Shown here: positions 52,818-61,451 of the stretch, piece after piece
Layout of the letters: each line of letters begins with the position of its first letter
Numbering within the stretch: the stretch's first letter is position 1
NCBI GenBank assembly: GCA_020634115.1
Contig: JACKCH010000012.1
Location: forward strand, 62,001 to 126,000
Source: Anaerolineaceae bacterium
Lineage (GTDB): Bacteria > Chloroflexota > Anaerolineae > Aggregatilineales > Phototrophicaceae
DNA: 64,000 bases
Direction: 5' to 3'
Program-made: the position numbers and the translations under genes
The notes under the pieces: generated by a model
What the model was told of the DNA's origin: nothing
The model's database searches: none
Seen by the model: only the letters and a program-made list of their open reading frames with translations

Positions 52818-54053
52818 ATGGCAGCAGCAAGTGAGTTTTTCAACGTGCAACCGGTGACGGTGGCGCTGGAGACGGTGTTCGCGCACTGGTCACCGTCCCG
52901 GCGCACGATAGGGCTGGATGTGCGCCAGGGGTTGGGGCGTGTGCTGGCACAGCCGGTGCATTCACCGGAAAATCTGCCCGCCTTCACCCGCAGCACGATG
53001 GACGGGTATGCTGTAATAGCTGCCGATACGTTTGGTGCGTCGGCGTCCTTACCGGCCTATTTGCAGGTGGTGGGCGTGGTGAAGATGGGTACGGCCTCAT
53101 CGGTTGAGGTCATGACTGGGCAGGCGGTGGAAATTCACACGGGCGGGATGCTGCCCCCCGGTGTGGACGCGGTGGTGATGGTGGAACGGACGCAGCCACT
53201 AGGCGCTGGTGAGATTGAAGTGTTAGCGCCGGTTGCGCCCGGCGAGAACCTGGTGCAGATCGGGGAAGATGTGCGGCAGGGTGACTTGATTCTGCCGACG
53301 GGCCACCGGCTGCGCCCGCAGGATATAGGCGGTCTACTGGGGGTGGGTGTCGTCCAGGTGGAAGTCATTGAACCGTTGCGGGTGGGGATTCTGAGTTGCG
53401 GGGATGAACTGGTGACTCCTGAGTCTGGGATTGAGCCGGGGCAAATCCGCGATATTAACGCTTACACGCTGGCCGGGCTGCTGGCGGAAGCGGGTGCAGA
53501 ACCAGTTCTGCTGGGGATCGCTCGCGATGACCTGGCCGATTTCACGGCAAAGGCGCGAGCGGGCTTCGCGGAAGTGGACATGCTGATTGTCACCGCCGGG
53601 AGTTCGGTGAGTGCGCGGGATTTAACGGCAGAAGTGATTAGCGGCCTGGGGCAGCCCGGCGTTTTGCAACATGGGCTGGCGGTCAAGCCGGGAAAACCAA
53701 CGATTCTGGCTGTTTGCGAGAACAGGCCGGTGATTGGCTTGCCGGGGAATCCCGTTTCAGCCATGCTGGTCGCGCGGCAGATCGTCCTGCCGCTGGTGCG
53801 CCACTGGTTCGGGTTGTCGTTTCGCCCGGCGATGGTGCAGGCGGTACTGGGGCGGAACATCGCCTCGACCACCGGGCGGGAGGACAGCGTCCCGGTGCGA
53901 CTGCTGGAACAGGATGGTGTACTGACTGCCGAACCGATCTTTGGGAAGTCGAATCTGATCTATACGCTGGTGAATGCTGATGGCCTGGTGACTGTTCCCC
54001 TGAACAGCGGTGGGCTGAAGGCCGGGGCAGCGGTGGACGTGGTGTTATTTTAG
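52818..54053 (+). CDS. moeA: Molybdopterin molybdenumtransferase MoeA
   Basis: MoeA inserts molybdate into adenylated molybdopterin to finish Moco. The 411-residue protein has the MoeA N domain (PAFTRSTMDGYAVIAADT), the MoCF-binding domain (LIVTAGSSVSARDLTAEVI, then VIGLPGNPVSAML), and the C-terminal domain (DGLVTVPLNSGGLKAGAAVD). The normal GGVSVGxxD loop reads AGSSVSARD. The ATG at 52818 is used; a TTG three codons upstream is possible. A second, fused MoeA follows. Confidence 0.92.
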   Translation: MAAASEFFNVQPVTVALETVFAHWSPSRRTIGLDVRQGLGRVLAQPVHSPENLPAFTRSTMDGYAVIAADTFGASASLPAYLQVVGVVKMGTASSVEVMTGQAVEIHTGGMLPPGVDAVVMVERTQPLGAGEIEVLAPVAPGENLVQIGEDVRQGDLILPTGHRLRPQDIGGLLGVGVVQVEVIEPLRVGILSCGDELVTPESGIEPGQIRDINAYTLAGLLAEAGAEPVLLGIARDDLADFTAKARAGFAEVDMLIVTAGSSVSARDLTAEVISGLGQPGVLQHGLAVKPGKPTILAVCENRPVIGLPGNPVSAMLVARQIVLPLVRHWFGLSFRPAMVQAVLGRNIASTTGREDSVPVRLLEQDGVLTAEPIFGKSNLIYTLVNADGLVTVPLNSGGLKAGAAVDVVLF

Positions 54054-54098
54054 GCTGTTCCAGGAAATTAGTTATTCAGTGGGCGTTTGCCTCCAAGC

Positions 54099-54126
54099 GG
54101 ACGAGGCAGGCCTCGTCCCTACAAAG
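54099..54126 (+). repeat. Dispersed intergenic palindrome, CCCTACAA family, alternative stem
   Basis: GGACGAGGC and GCCTCGTCC form a 9-bp stem, followed by CTACAAAG. The stem sequence differs from the GGGCGCA copies yet pairs perfectly and keeps the CCCTACAA end. It lies between the two moeA genes. Confidence 0.65.
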
Positions 54127-54173
54127 GAATTCTTTATTATCTGGAATAGCCTTAATGCAAAGGAACGAAACGC

Positions 54174-56159
54174 ATGACACAGCATGAGCGTAATGTGTAC
54201 CTGGTGGACATCCCACTGGATGAGGCCCGCGCCCGGCTGACCGAAGTATTACAGGCTGCCGGGCGGTGGGTGCTGCTGCCTGGAGAGACGGTTTCGGTGA
54301 CGGAGGCATTGGGGCGGGTGACTGCCGCGCCGGTCTGGGCGAAACTGTCATCCCCACACTATCACACTGCGGCGATGGATGGGTACGCGGTGTGGGCGGC
54401 GGATACGGTGAATGCGACAGAAACCCGTCCGCTGAAACTGCGGGTTGTGCCGAAACCCGCTTCAGGTACGGGTGAGAAGGGGGATCAGGGCGGTGTGGCG
54501 GGACTGGCTTACGCTGTGAATACCGGCGACCCGCTGCCGCCGGATACGAATGCGGTGATTATGATTGAGCATGTGCAACAGGTGGGAGAAGAATTTGTCG
54601 AAATCCGGGCAGCAGTGGCTTCCTGGCAGCATGTTCGCCCGCTGGGGGAGGATATGGTGGCGACGGAACTGGTGCTGCCGGTCAATCACCGGATTCGCCC
54701 GGTTGACCTGGGGGCGCTGGCTGGGTCAGGGAACAGTACGGTGCTGGTGCGTCGTGCGCCGCGTGTGGCGATCATCCCCACCGGAAGCGAGTTAATCCCC
54801 GCCGGGCGGACGCCGCAGCCGGGGCAGATTATTGAGTACAACAGTCTGGTGCTGGCGGCGCAGGTGCAGGAGGCCGGGGGCGCAACGACTGTCTCCGATA
54901 TTGTGCCGGATGATGTTGACCAACTGCGGGCGGCGATACAGACCGCGCTCGGACAGTCGCCTGACCTGCTGTTGGTGCTTTCGGGGTCTTCTGCCGGGAG
55001 CAGAGATCATACGGCGTCGCTGGTGGGGGAGTTGGGCGAACTGCTGGTACATGGTATCGCGGTGCGTCCCGGCCACCCGGTTATTATCGGCATGATCGAA
55101 GGAATCCCAGTGATTGGCGTGCCAGGGTATCCGGTCAGCGCAGCGCTCACGGGAGAACTGTTTGTCGAGCCGCTTCTGGCGCACTGGGGGGGCAAACCTT
55201 CGGCATTGGAGTCGCGGACGCGGGTTCAGGCGGTGACAACCCGCAAAATTCAATCCCCGATAGGCGACGATGATTTCGTGCGCGTGACGGTAGCGCCAGT
55301 AGGGGAGCGGTTGCTGGCGACGCCGCTCAACCGGGGCGCAGGGGTGATTACCTCGTTGGTGCGGGCGGATGGCCTGGCGCAGATTCCGCGATTCAGCGAA
55401 GGCATAGACAGCGGGCAGGCGGTAGATGTGATTCTGTATCGTACTCTGGACGAGATTCAGCATACACTGCTGCTGATGGGCAGCCATGACCCGATGCTGG
55501 ATTTCTTGGGACAGTACCTGACGGAACATTCACCGGGCTGGCGGCTGGTTTCCGGGCATGTCGGTTCGTTGGGCGGGCTGGTGGCGCTGCGCCGTAAGGA
55601 AGCGCACGCTGCTGGAATCCACCTGCTCAATCCACAGACTGGCGCGTATAACATAGATGATGTGCGGAAGTATCTACCAGATGAACCACTGATTTTGATG
55701 ACCTTCGCGCACCGTGAACAGGGATTGATTGTCGCGCCGGGCAATCCGCTCGCTATCCAATCGCTGGACGACCTGCCGCGAGTCCGTTATATCAACCGGC
55801 AGCGCGGCGCGGGGACGCGGGTGCTGCTGGATTATGAACTGGCGAAACGCAATATCGCCCCGACCAACGTTAGCGGGTATGACCGGGAAGAATTCACGCA
55901 TCTGGCGGTGGCGGCGGCGGTGGCTTCCGGCGCGGCGGATTGCGGCCTGGGGGTGCGGAGTGCGGCGATAGCGATGAACCTGGATTTTATTTCGGTGGGG
56001 TGGGAACGCTATGATCTCGTCCTGCCCACTGCCTATCATGATGACCCTGGCGTGAAGGCGCTGCGGGAGCTGCTGACTGGCGATGAATTCCCGCAGGCAT
56101 TAGGCGCACATCCCGGTTATGATACGCGCGAAACCGGGCAGATACAATATACCCAGTAG
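54174..56159 (+). CDS. MoeA fused to a periplasmic-binding-protein-like (LysR-substrate-type) domain
   Basis: Residues 1 to about 425 form a complete MoeA (YHTAAMDGYAVWAADTVNA, LLVLSGSSAGSRDHTASLVG, PVIGVPGYPVSAALTGEL, DGLAQIPRFSEGIDSGQAVD). Residues about 430-650 form a PBP-like domain (LLMGSHDPMLDFLGQYL, GIHLLNPQTGAYNIDDVRKY, RYINRQRGAGTRVLLDYELA, AVASGAADCGLGVRSAAIAM) related to molybdate or LysR ligand-binding domains. The family often encodes this fusion beside a plain moeA. It probably senses or holds molybdate/tungstate or a cofactor. The 661-residue length is normal for the fusion. Confidence 0.9.
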   Translation: MTQHERNVYLVDIPLDEARARLTEVLQAAGRWVLLPGETVSVTEALGRVTAAPVWAKLSSPHYHTAAMDGYAVWAADTVNATETRPLKLRVVPKPASGTGEKGDQGGVAGLAYAVNTGDPLPPDTNAVIMIEHVQQVGEEFVEIRAAVASWQHVRPLGEDMVATELVLPVNHRIRPVDLGALAGSGNSTVLVRRAPRVAIIPTGSELIPAGRTPQPGQIIEYNSLVLAAQVQEAGGATTVSDIVPDDVDQLRAAIQTALGQSPDLLLVLSGSSAGSRDHTASLVGELGELLVHGIAVRPGHPVIIGMIEGIPVIGVPGYPVSAALTGELFVEPLLAHWGGKPSALESRTRVQAVTTRKIQSPIGDDDFVRVTVAPVGERLLATPLNRGAGVITSLVRADGLAQIPRFSEGIDSGQAVDVILYRTLDEIQHTLLLMGSHDPMLDFLGQYLTEHSPGWRLVSGHVGSLGGLVALRRKEAHAAGIHLLNPQTGAYNIDDVRKYLPDEPLILMTFAHREQGLIVAPGNPLAIQSLDDLPRVRYINRQRGAGTRVLLDYELAKRNIAPTNVSGYDREEFTHLAVAAAVASGAADCGLGVRSAAIAMNLDFISVGWERYDLVLPTAYHDDPGVKALRELLTGDEFPQALGAHPGYDTRETGQIQYTQ

Positions 56160-56279
56160 CCGAATATCACGAGTTTTGGTGCAGAATATCCAGTCATAGG
56201 GTCGGTTTTATAGTCAAAACTGCCCGAATAGCCTAGTATTGGATTTATCTGTTGGTTGCACATCTCAAGGTGAAAATTC

Positions 56280-57992
56280 ATGGCGATACAGGATGAATGC
56301 TATCTGATATTTGGCGGGGCGGGGTTAGTCGGGCGGCAGATCGCCCGCGAAATCGCGTTTCACCTGAATCCGCGAAAAATCGTGATTGCGGGATTATTCC
56401 AACGCGAAGTTGAGGAGGCGCTAGATGACCTGCGCACCATGTACGATGAACACCCGATTGAATGGGTGGGGGCGTGGGGGAATATTTTCGTGCGCGAGGA
56501 GTATGCACACGATTCACGCGCAAAACTGCTGGAAAATGACGCCCGACGTGAGGAACTTTACGCTGATCTGTTCGGGAATATGGACGAGGCTTACGAGCGT
56601 TCGCATCTGGTGGCGTTGATCCGGGAACACCGCCCGGATGTCATCATTGACAGCATCAACACCGCGACGGCTATCAGTTACCAGGATGTGTATACTGCGT
56701 CGGTGGTGGCGAAGCGAGAGGTTGACCGCCAGTTAGAGGCGGTTCGTGGTGGTGACATGAATGCGGCACAGAATGGGGCAGAGGATACGAACTATAATTT
56801 CGATTTGTTGGTGCTGTCCCAATCGCTCCCGCAGTTAGTGCGGCATACGCAAATTCTCCACCGGGTTATGTGCGAAGTGGATACCCGGATGTATTTGAAA
56901 ATCGGCACCACTGGCACGGGCGGGATGGGGCTGAATATCCCGTATACCCACAGTGAAGACCGGCCTTCTTCCAAGCTGATGACGAAAACGGCGGTGGCCT
57001 TCGCCCACACCGGTCTGATGTTTCTGATGGCACGCACCCCCACCGGGCCAATCGTGAAGGAGATTAAACCGGGTGGGATGATTGGGTATGCGGACGTAAG
57101 CCACCAGCCGATTAAGGAGCATGGTCAACCGGCGTACATCTTTACTAACCGGGTGGAATCCCTGGGGGATCGTCTGACCCTGCGCGAGGCGGAAACGGCC
57201 TACGAACGGTTGTCACCGCTGGAACTGCCGGTGGTCAATACGGGAGAGAATGGCTTTTTCGCCAGGGGTGAGTTTGAGGCGATCACGGCGCTGCGGCAGA
57301 TGGAGTTTATCACGCCGGAAGAAATTGCCCGTGACGCCGTGCTGGAAATCCGAGGCAGCAACACCGGTTTTGATGTCATCGCGGCGATTGATAGCTCCGT
57401 GATGAATCCGACGTATCGCGCCGGGTACTTGCGCCAGCAGGTGTTATTGGAACTGGATAAGTTGGAACAGGAAACCGAGACGCACAGCGTCGCGCTAGGG
57501 CAGTTAGGGCCGCCGGAACTCCTGAAACTCCTCTGGGAAGCGGAACTTTTGAGGATCGAATACGGCACACTGGATGCGGTGCTTGCGCAGCAACCGGCGG
57601 CGATTTCAGCGCAATTGGAGTCCTTCCTGGAACAAAATATCAAGCTGTGTAATACCATGACCTCAATTGGGGTGCCGATTCTTCTGCCTGATGGGAAACG
57701 CCTGCTTCGCGGGCCGCGTATTCGCATCCCGGAAATTCCGGGCGTGACGGAAGTCCCGCTGGAGCAGGCTGAAATGGATCGGTGGGCGGCCAAAGGGTGG
57801 GTGGATCTGCGGTCTCCAAATTTTGCCATCTGGCAGCATCGCTTTGAGACAATTGTTGAATTCCGGTCACGCTACCGGGGGCGGGGTTCAGCGGCGGTAT
57901 CGCGCCAGGTCTACCTCTATGATGATATTCGTATCGGGGAATTGGTGGGCTGGATATTCAATAACGAGCAGGTTGGCTACCGGATCAAATAA
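56280..57992 (+). CDS. Large Rossmann-fold (SDR-like) protein of unknown function
   Basis: The 570-residue protein opens with an NAD(P)-binding motif (YLIFGGAGLVGRQIAREIAF, residues 8-27), followed by REHRPDVIIDSINTATAIS and LVRHTQILHRVMCEVDTRMY, as in extended short-chain dehydrogenases or saccharopine-reductase-like proteins. The remaining ~350 residues do not match a domain I know. No Ser-Tyr-Lys triad is obvious. It lies 120 bases after the MoeA fusion on the same strand. An NAD(P)-dependent reductase or epimerase is possible; the true reaction is unknown. Confidence 0.65.
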   Translation: MAIQDECYLIFGGAGLVGRQIAREIAFHLNPRKIVIAGLFQREVEEALDDLRTMYDEHPIEWVGAWGNIFVREEYAHDSRAKLLENDARREELYADLFGNMDEAYERSHLVALIREHRPDVIIDSINTATAISYQDVYTASVVAKREVDRQLEAVRGGDMNAAQNGAEDTNYNFDLLVLSQSLPQLVRHTQILHRVMCEVDTRMYLKIGTTGTGGMGLNIPYTHSEDRPSSKLMTKTAVAFAHTGLMFLMARTPTGPIVKEIKPGGMIGYADVSHQPIKEHGQPAYIFTNRVESLGDRLTLREAETAYERLSPLELPVVNTGENGFFARGEFEAITALRQMEFITPEEIARDAVLEIRGSNTGFDVIAAIDSSVMNPTYRAGYLRQQVLLELDKLEQETETHSVALGQLGPPELLKLLWEAELLRIEYGTLDAVLAQQPAAISAQLESFLEQNIKLCNTMTSIGVPILLPDGKRLLRGPRIRIPEIPGVTEVPLEQAEMDRWAAKGWVDLRSPNFAIWQHRFETIVEFRSRYRGRGSAAVSRQVYLYDDIRIGELVGWIFNNEQVGYRIK

Positions 57993-58052
57993 CACGATTT
58001 GCCGGGACGCATGATAATGCGTTTTAGGAACTGGTACGGTGATTCGATTCAC

Positions 58053-58082
58053 GGGCGCAAAGCCTTGCGCCCCTACAAGTTA
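58053..58082 (+). repeat. Dispersed intergenic palindrome, CCCTACAA family (clear copy)
   Basis: GGGCGCAA-AGCC-TTGCGCCC forms an 8-bp stem and is followed by CTACAAGTT. It lies between convergent genes (570-residue protein and alcohol dehydrogenase). Confidence 0.75.
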
Positions 58083-58151
58083 TCCATATCAGGGTGATTT
58101 TGCCGGGCGTAAAAATCGGGGGCATGATGTATTGTCATGTCCCTACGCCGG

Positions 58152-59264
58152 TTAGAAAACGATCACGCCCCGCGCGGTTGCGCCGGTCAGCAGGGTGTCA
58201 TAGGCGGCGTTGATTTCGTCCAGGCGATAGGTTTGGGAGATCAGTTCGTCTAACTTGAGTTTTCCGGCCTGATAGAGGTCAATGAATAGTGGAAAATCGC
58301 GCCCGGCATGAACCGTGCCGTAATAACTGCCTCGGATGGTTTTTTCCTGGCGGGTGATGATCGCGCCGGGGAGGTTGGTGGCCGTTCCCATTGCGGAAAG
58401 CCCGGCGAAAATCACGTTGCCGCCCGGACGGGCTGCCGCGAAGGTGAGTTCCTGTAAGGCTGGGATGCCTACCGCTTCAAAGGCATGGTCAACGCCGCGT
58501 CCCCCCGTTAAATCACGAATAGCCGCCAGTGTGTGCTGGCTGTCGGCTCCTGCCAGAATCGTGTGAGTCGCGCCGAACTGCCGCGCTATCTCCATTTTGG
58601 CGGGGTTGGTGTCTACAGCGATAATCATCCCCGCGCCACACAGCGCCGCGCCCTGAATGATGTTGAGGCCGACGCCGCCGCAGCCGAATACTGCGACACT
58701 CTCCCCTGGGTGAACCTGAGTCGTGTACATCGCCGCGCCAACGCCAGTGGCAACTGCACAGCCCACCAGCGCCGCCGCCTGGAGTGGCACTTCGCGCCGG
58801 ATGACCACACAGCTTTGTTGGGGAACAACCGTGTATTCCGCAAAGGTCGCCAACCCGCAATAGGCATAAATCGGGCTGCCGTCCAGCCGGTGCAGTCGGG
58901 TCGTGCCGTCAAGCATCGTTCCCGCCCAGATTGGCCCGGTGAAGGTGTCGCACAGGTTGGGTTGTTCGTGCTGGCAGTAGAAACACGTCCCACAGGCGGG
59001 CGACCAGTTGAGAACTACATGATCGCCGGGCTGGATGCCGGTGACTCCTGGCCCAATGGCTTCTACCACCCCTGCACCCTCATGACCGGCAATTACCGGC
59101 ATGGGGTGTTTCGTCGCGCCGGAAATCAGGTGATAGTCGCTGTGGCAGACGCCGCTGGCGGCAAGTTTGACCAGGACTTCTCCCGATTGGGGCGCGTCTA
59201 AAACCACTGTTTCGATTTGAAATGGCTGGTGCGGCGCGTAGAGAACAGCGGCCTGTATTTGCAT
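58152..59264 (-). CDS. Zinc-dependent alcohol dehydrogenase, class III-like
   Basis: The 370-residue medium-chain dehydrogenase has catalytic zinc ligands in SGVCHSDYHLISG and VIAGHEGAGVV, four structural-zinc Cys in CGTCFYCQHEQPNLC, and the NAD motif FGCGGVGLNIIQGAALCGAG. Overall style is close to S-(hydroxymethyl)glutathione/mycothiol dehydrogenases and related primary-alcohol enzymes. The substrate is not certain. It begins eight bases after dppC, so it seems co-transcribed with the peptide transporter, an unusual companion. Confidence 0.88.
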   Translation of the reverse strand: MQIQAAVLYAPHQPFQIETVVLDAPQSGEVLVKLAASGVCHSDYHLISGATKHPMPVIAGHEGAGVVEAIGPGVTGIQPGDHVVLNWSPACGTCFYCQHEQPNLCDTFTGPIWAGTMLDGTTRLHRLDGSPIYAYCGLATFAEYTVVPQQSCVVIRREVPLQAAALVGCAVATGVGAAMYTTQVHPGESVAVFGCGGVGLNIIQGAALCGAGMIIAVDTNPAKMEIARQFGATHTILAGADSQHTLAAIRDLTGGRGVDHAFEAVGIPALQELTFAAARPGGNVIFAGLSAMGTATNLPGAIITRQEKTIRGSYYGTVHAGRDFPLFIDLYQAGKLKLDELISQTYRLDEINAAYDTLLTGATARGVIVF

Positions 59265-59272
59265 TGGTGCGA

Positions 59273-60220
59273 TTAGTCCCGGTTTAGGCGGGGGTCAAGT
59301 GCATCCCGCAGCCCGTCGCCCATCAGATTGAAGCCCAATACGGTCAGGGTGATGGCGATGCCTGGGAAAAACACCAGATGCGGCGATGTGAAAATGTAGG
59401 CTCGTGCTTCGCTTAACATGAAGCCCCACTCCGGGGTAGGGGGTTGAGCGCCTAGACCCAGGAAGGCCAGCCCCGCTGCCTCCAGCACCGCGCCGCCGAT
59501 CCCTAATGTGGCCTGCACGATCAACGGTGTGAGCGCGTGAGGCAGGATGTGAATAAAAATAATCCGCCAGGGTTGCGCGCCCAGTGAACGCTCTGCCGTG
59601 ACGAATTCTTCCTCTTTCACTTTGAGGACACTGGAACGGGTCACGCGGGCATACTGCGGAATGGAGACAATCGCAATCGCCAGCAGGGCGTTTTCCAGCC
59701 CCGGCCCGCGAATAGTGACAATCGTAATGGCTAAGAGCAGCGATGGAAATGCCAGCAGCACGTCCATTGACCGCATAATCAAATTGTCAGTCCAGCCTCC
59801 GGCATAGCCACTGATTAATCCAAGGAACGTACCAACCGTAATCGCAAAGGACACCGAGAAAATGCCAACGACCAGCGAAGTGCGCGACCCATAAACGATT
59901 CGACTGAACAGATCGCGGGCGTTCAGGTCAAGCCCCAGCAGGTGCTGCGCCTCTTCGGGATTGCACCCGAGCAGGTGAATACACGGTGTTTTGCGGGGTA
60001 GGGGTGGTGTTTCACCCGGTAGGCCGAACATTGGCAGCAGGGGATCGTGGGTGGCGATGACCGGGGCAAAAATGGCAGTCAAAATCAGCAACGCAATAAT
60101 GATAAAGCCGGTCATTGCCGAGCGATTGCGCCGTAAATTCCCCAATAGTTCCAACCAGAAATTATAGGTTCTCTGGTTTTTATCTCGGTTATTTAGTTCA
60201 AGGACAACAACTCTATCCAT
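59273..60220 (-). CDS. dppC: Oligopeptide/dipeptide ABC transporter permease DppC
   Basis: This 315-residue inner-membrane permease has an N-terminal cytoplasmic and anchor segment (NLRRNRSAMTGFIIIALLIL), an OppC-type core, and the EAA coupling loop TAERSLGAQPWRIIFIHILP. A cysteine-containing insertion (TPCIHLLGCNPEEAQHLLG) lies in the first periplasmic loop. It starts three bases after dppB. Together with dppB and the binding protein it should import peptides; no ATPase gene is present in the window. Confidence 0.92.
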   Translation of the reverse strand: MDRVVVLELNNRDKNQRTYNFWLELLGNLRRNRSAMTGFIIIALLILTAIFAPVIATHDPLLPMFGLPGETPPLPRKTPCIHLLGCNPEEAQHLLGLDLNARDLFSRIVYGSRTSLVVGIFSVSFAITVGTFLGLISGYAGGWTDNLIMRSMDVLLAFPSLLLAITIVTIRGPGLENALLAIAIVSIPQYARVTRSSVLKVKEEEFVTAERSLGAQPWRIIFIHILPHALTPLIVQATLGIGGAVLEAAGLAFLGLGAQPPTPEWGFMLSEARAYIFTSPHLVFFPGIAITLTVLGFNLMGDGLRDALDPRLNRD

Positions 60221-60223
60221 GCT

Positions 60224-61300
60224 TTATTCCAGTCGGATGCGGGGGTCAAGGTAGCCGTAGAGAATGTCAACGATCAGATTGATAACGACGAAACTAACGG
60301 CGGTGACAATGGTGATGCCCTGTACCAGCGTGTAATCACGGGCGCTGATCCCATCAAACAGGATTCGTCCGATCCCGGAGAGACCAAAGACCGTTTCGGT
60401 GAGAACCGCACCACTGACTAACGCGCCGAAGCTCAGTCCGATGACCGTGACCACAGGCAGCAACGCGTTGCGCACGGCGTGACCGATCACCACCACATAT
60501 TCGGAAAGCCCCTTGGCACGGGCCGTACGCACGTAGTCCATCCGCAGCACTTCCAGCAGACTCGAACGCATCATGCGGGCGATAATTGCCAGCGGAATGG
60601 TGCCAACGGCCATCGCGGGTAACACCAGATGACGGAGCGCATCTATCAGTTCAGTGAAATTGAGCGTCAGAATGCTGTTCAGAATATTCAGACGAGAAAG
60701 GAAGATCAACAGGCCGCCAGCACTGGCCTCACCTTGCGCTATACCCCATACCTCGTAAAAAGGCGGGTAGTTCGCACCAGGGTTTAAGCGCCCTGAAGGC
60801 GGTAGCGCCAGGGGCGTGTCTTTGAGCAGAACCCCGAAGAAGAATGCGAGCATCAATCCCAACCAGAAAACCGGCATTGAGACGCCGAGATTCGCGCCCA
60901 TCATCGTGCCGACATCAATCGCCGAGTTATGGCGATAGGCTGAAATAATGCCCAGCGGAATACCCACCAGGGTGGCAAAGAGCAGGGCAGAAGTTGCTAG
61001 CTCAATGGTTGTTGGCAGACGCTCAATAATGAGGTCGGCTACCGGGCGGCTAAAACGAAATGAAACATCCAGGTCGCCGCGCAGGGTTCGCCCCAGGTAA
61101 ATAACCAATTGTTCAGTGATGGGTTTGTTCAGGCCATACCGTTCGGCATACGCATCGCAAACCTCATCTGTCGCACGTTCCCCCAGCACCGCCCGACAGG
61201 GGTCGCCGGGGATTGATCGGAGCATAATGAATGTGACGATCAAAATCCCGATTAAGACCGGAACAGCTAATGCAATACGACGTAACACAAAAGTAGACAT
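60224..61300 (-). CDS. dppB: Oligopeptide/dipeptide ABC transporter permease DppB
   Basis: The 358-residue permease starts TFVLRRIALAVPVLIGILIV, contains RSIPGDPCRAVLGERATDEV, and ends with the EAA loop (TARAKGLSEYVVVIGHAVRN) and LVDILYGYLDPRIRLE. About six helices. I prefer the ATG at 61300, the usual family start, although the frame continues to a TTG at 61342. It follows the binding-protein gene after a 24-bp palindrome. Confidence 0.92.
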   Translation of the reverse strand: MSTFVLRRIALAVPVLIGILIVTFIMLRSIPGDPCRAVLGERATDEVCDAYAERYGLNKPITEQLVIYLGRTLRGDLDVSFRFSRPVADLIIERLPTTIELATSALLFATLVGIPLGIISAYRHNSAIDVGTMMGANLGVSMPVFWLGLMLAFFFGVLLKDTPLALPPSGRLNPGANYPPFYEVWGIAQGEASAGGLLIFLSRLNILNSILTLNFTELIDALRHLVLPAMAVGTIPLAIIARMMRSSLLEVLRMDYVRTARAKGLSEYVVVIGHAVRNALLPVVTVIGLSFGALVSGAVLTETVFGLSGIGRILFDGISARDYTLVQGITIVTAVSFVVINLIVDILYGYLDPRIRLE

Positions 61301-61362
61301 AAGACCATATATTTCTTTAGCAACTGGACTGTCCAATTGCAATGGGTAACAGGATGTAACAT

Positions 61363-61386
61363 ATGGCGGGGTACGTACCCCGCCAT
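61363..61386. other. Perfect 24-bp palindrome between binding protein and dppB
   Basis: Two 12-base arms (ATGGCGGGGTAC and its complement) meet without a loop. No U-run follows. On the mRNA it would make a stable hairpin that could protect the upstream binding-protein message or reduce read-through to dppBC; such intercistronic hairpins are common where binding protein is needed in excess. Confidence 0.6.
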
Positions 61387-61451
61387 TGTCATGCTGAAAT
61401 TGATGAGATACAGCATTGCTTACATAAACAGTGTTGTACCTTTATGCTTGA

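Noticed and set aside
54792..55529. 245-codon open frame on the minus strand
   Set aside because: It lies opposite the MoeA-PBP fusion, with Arg/His/Gln-rich nonsense composition.
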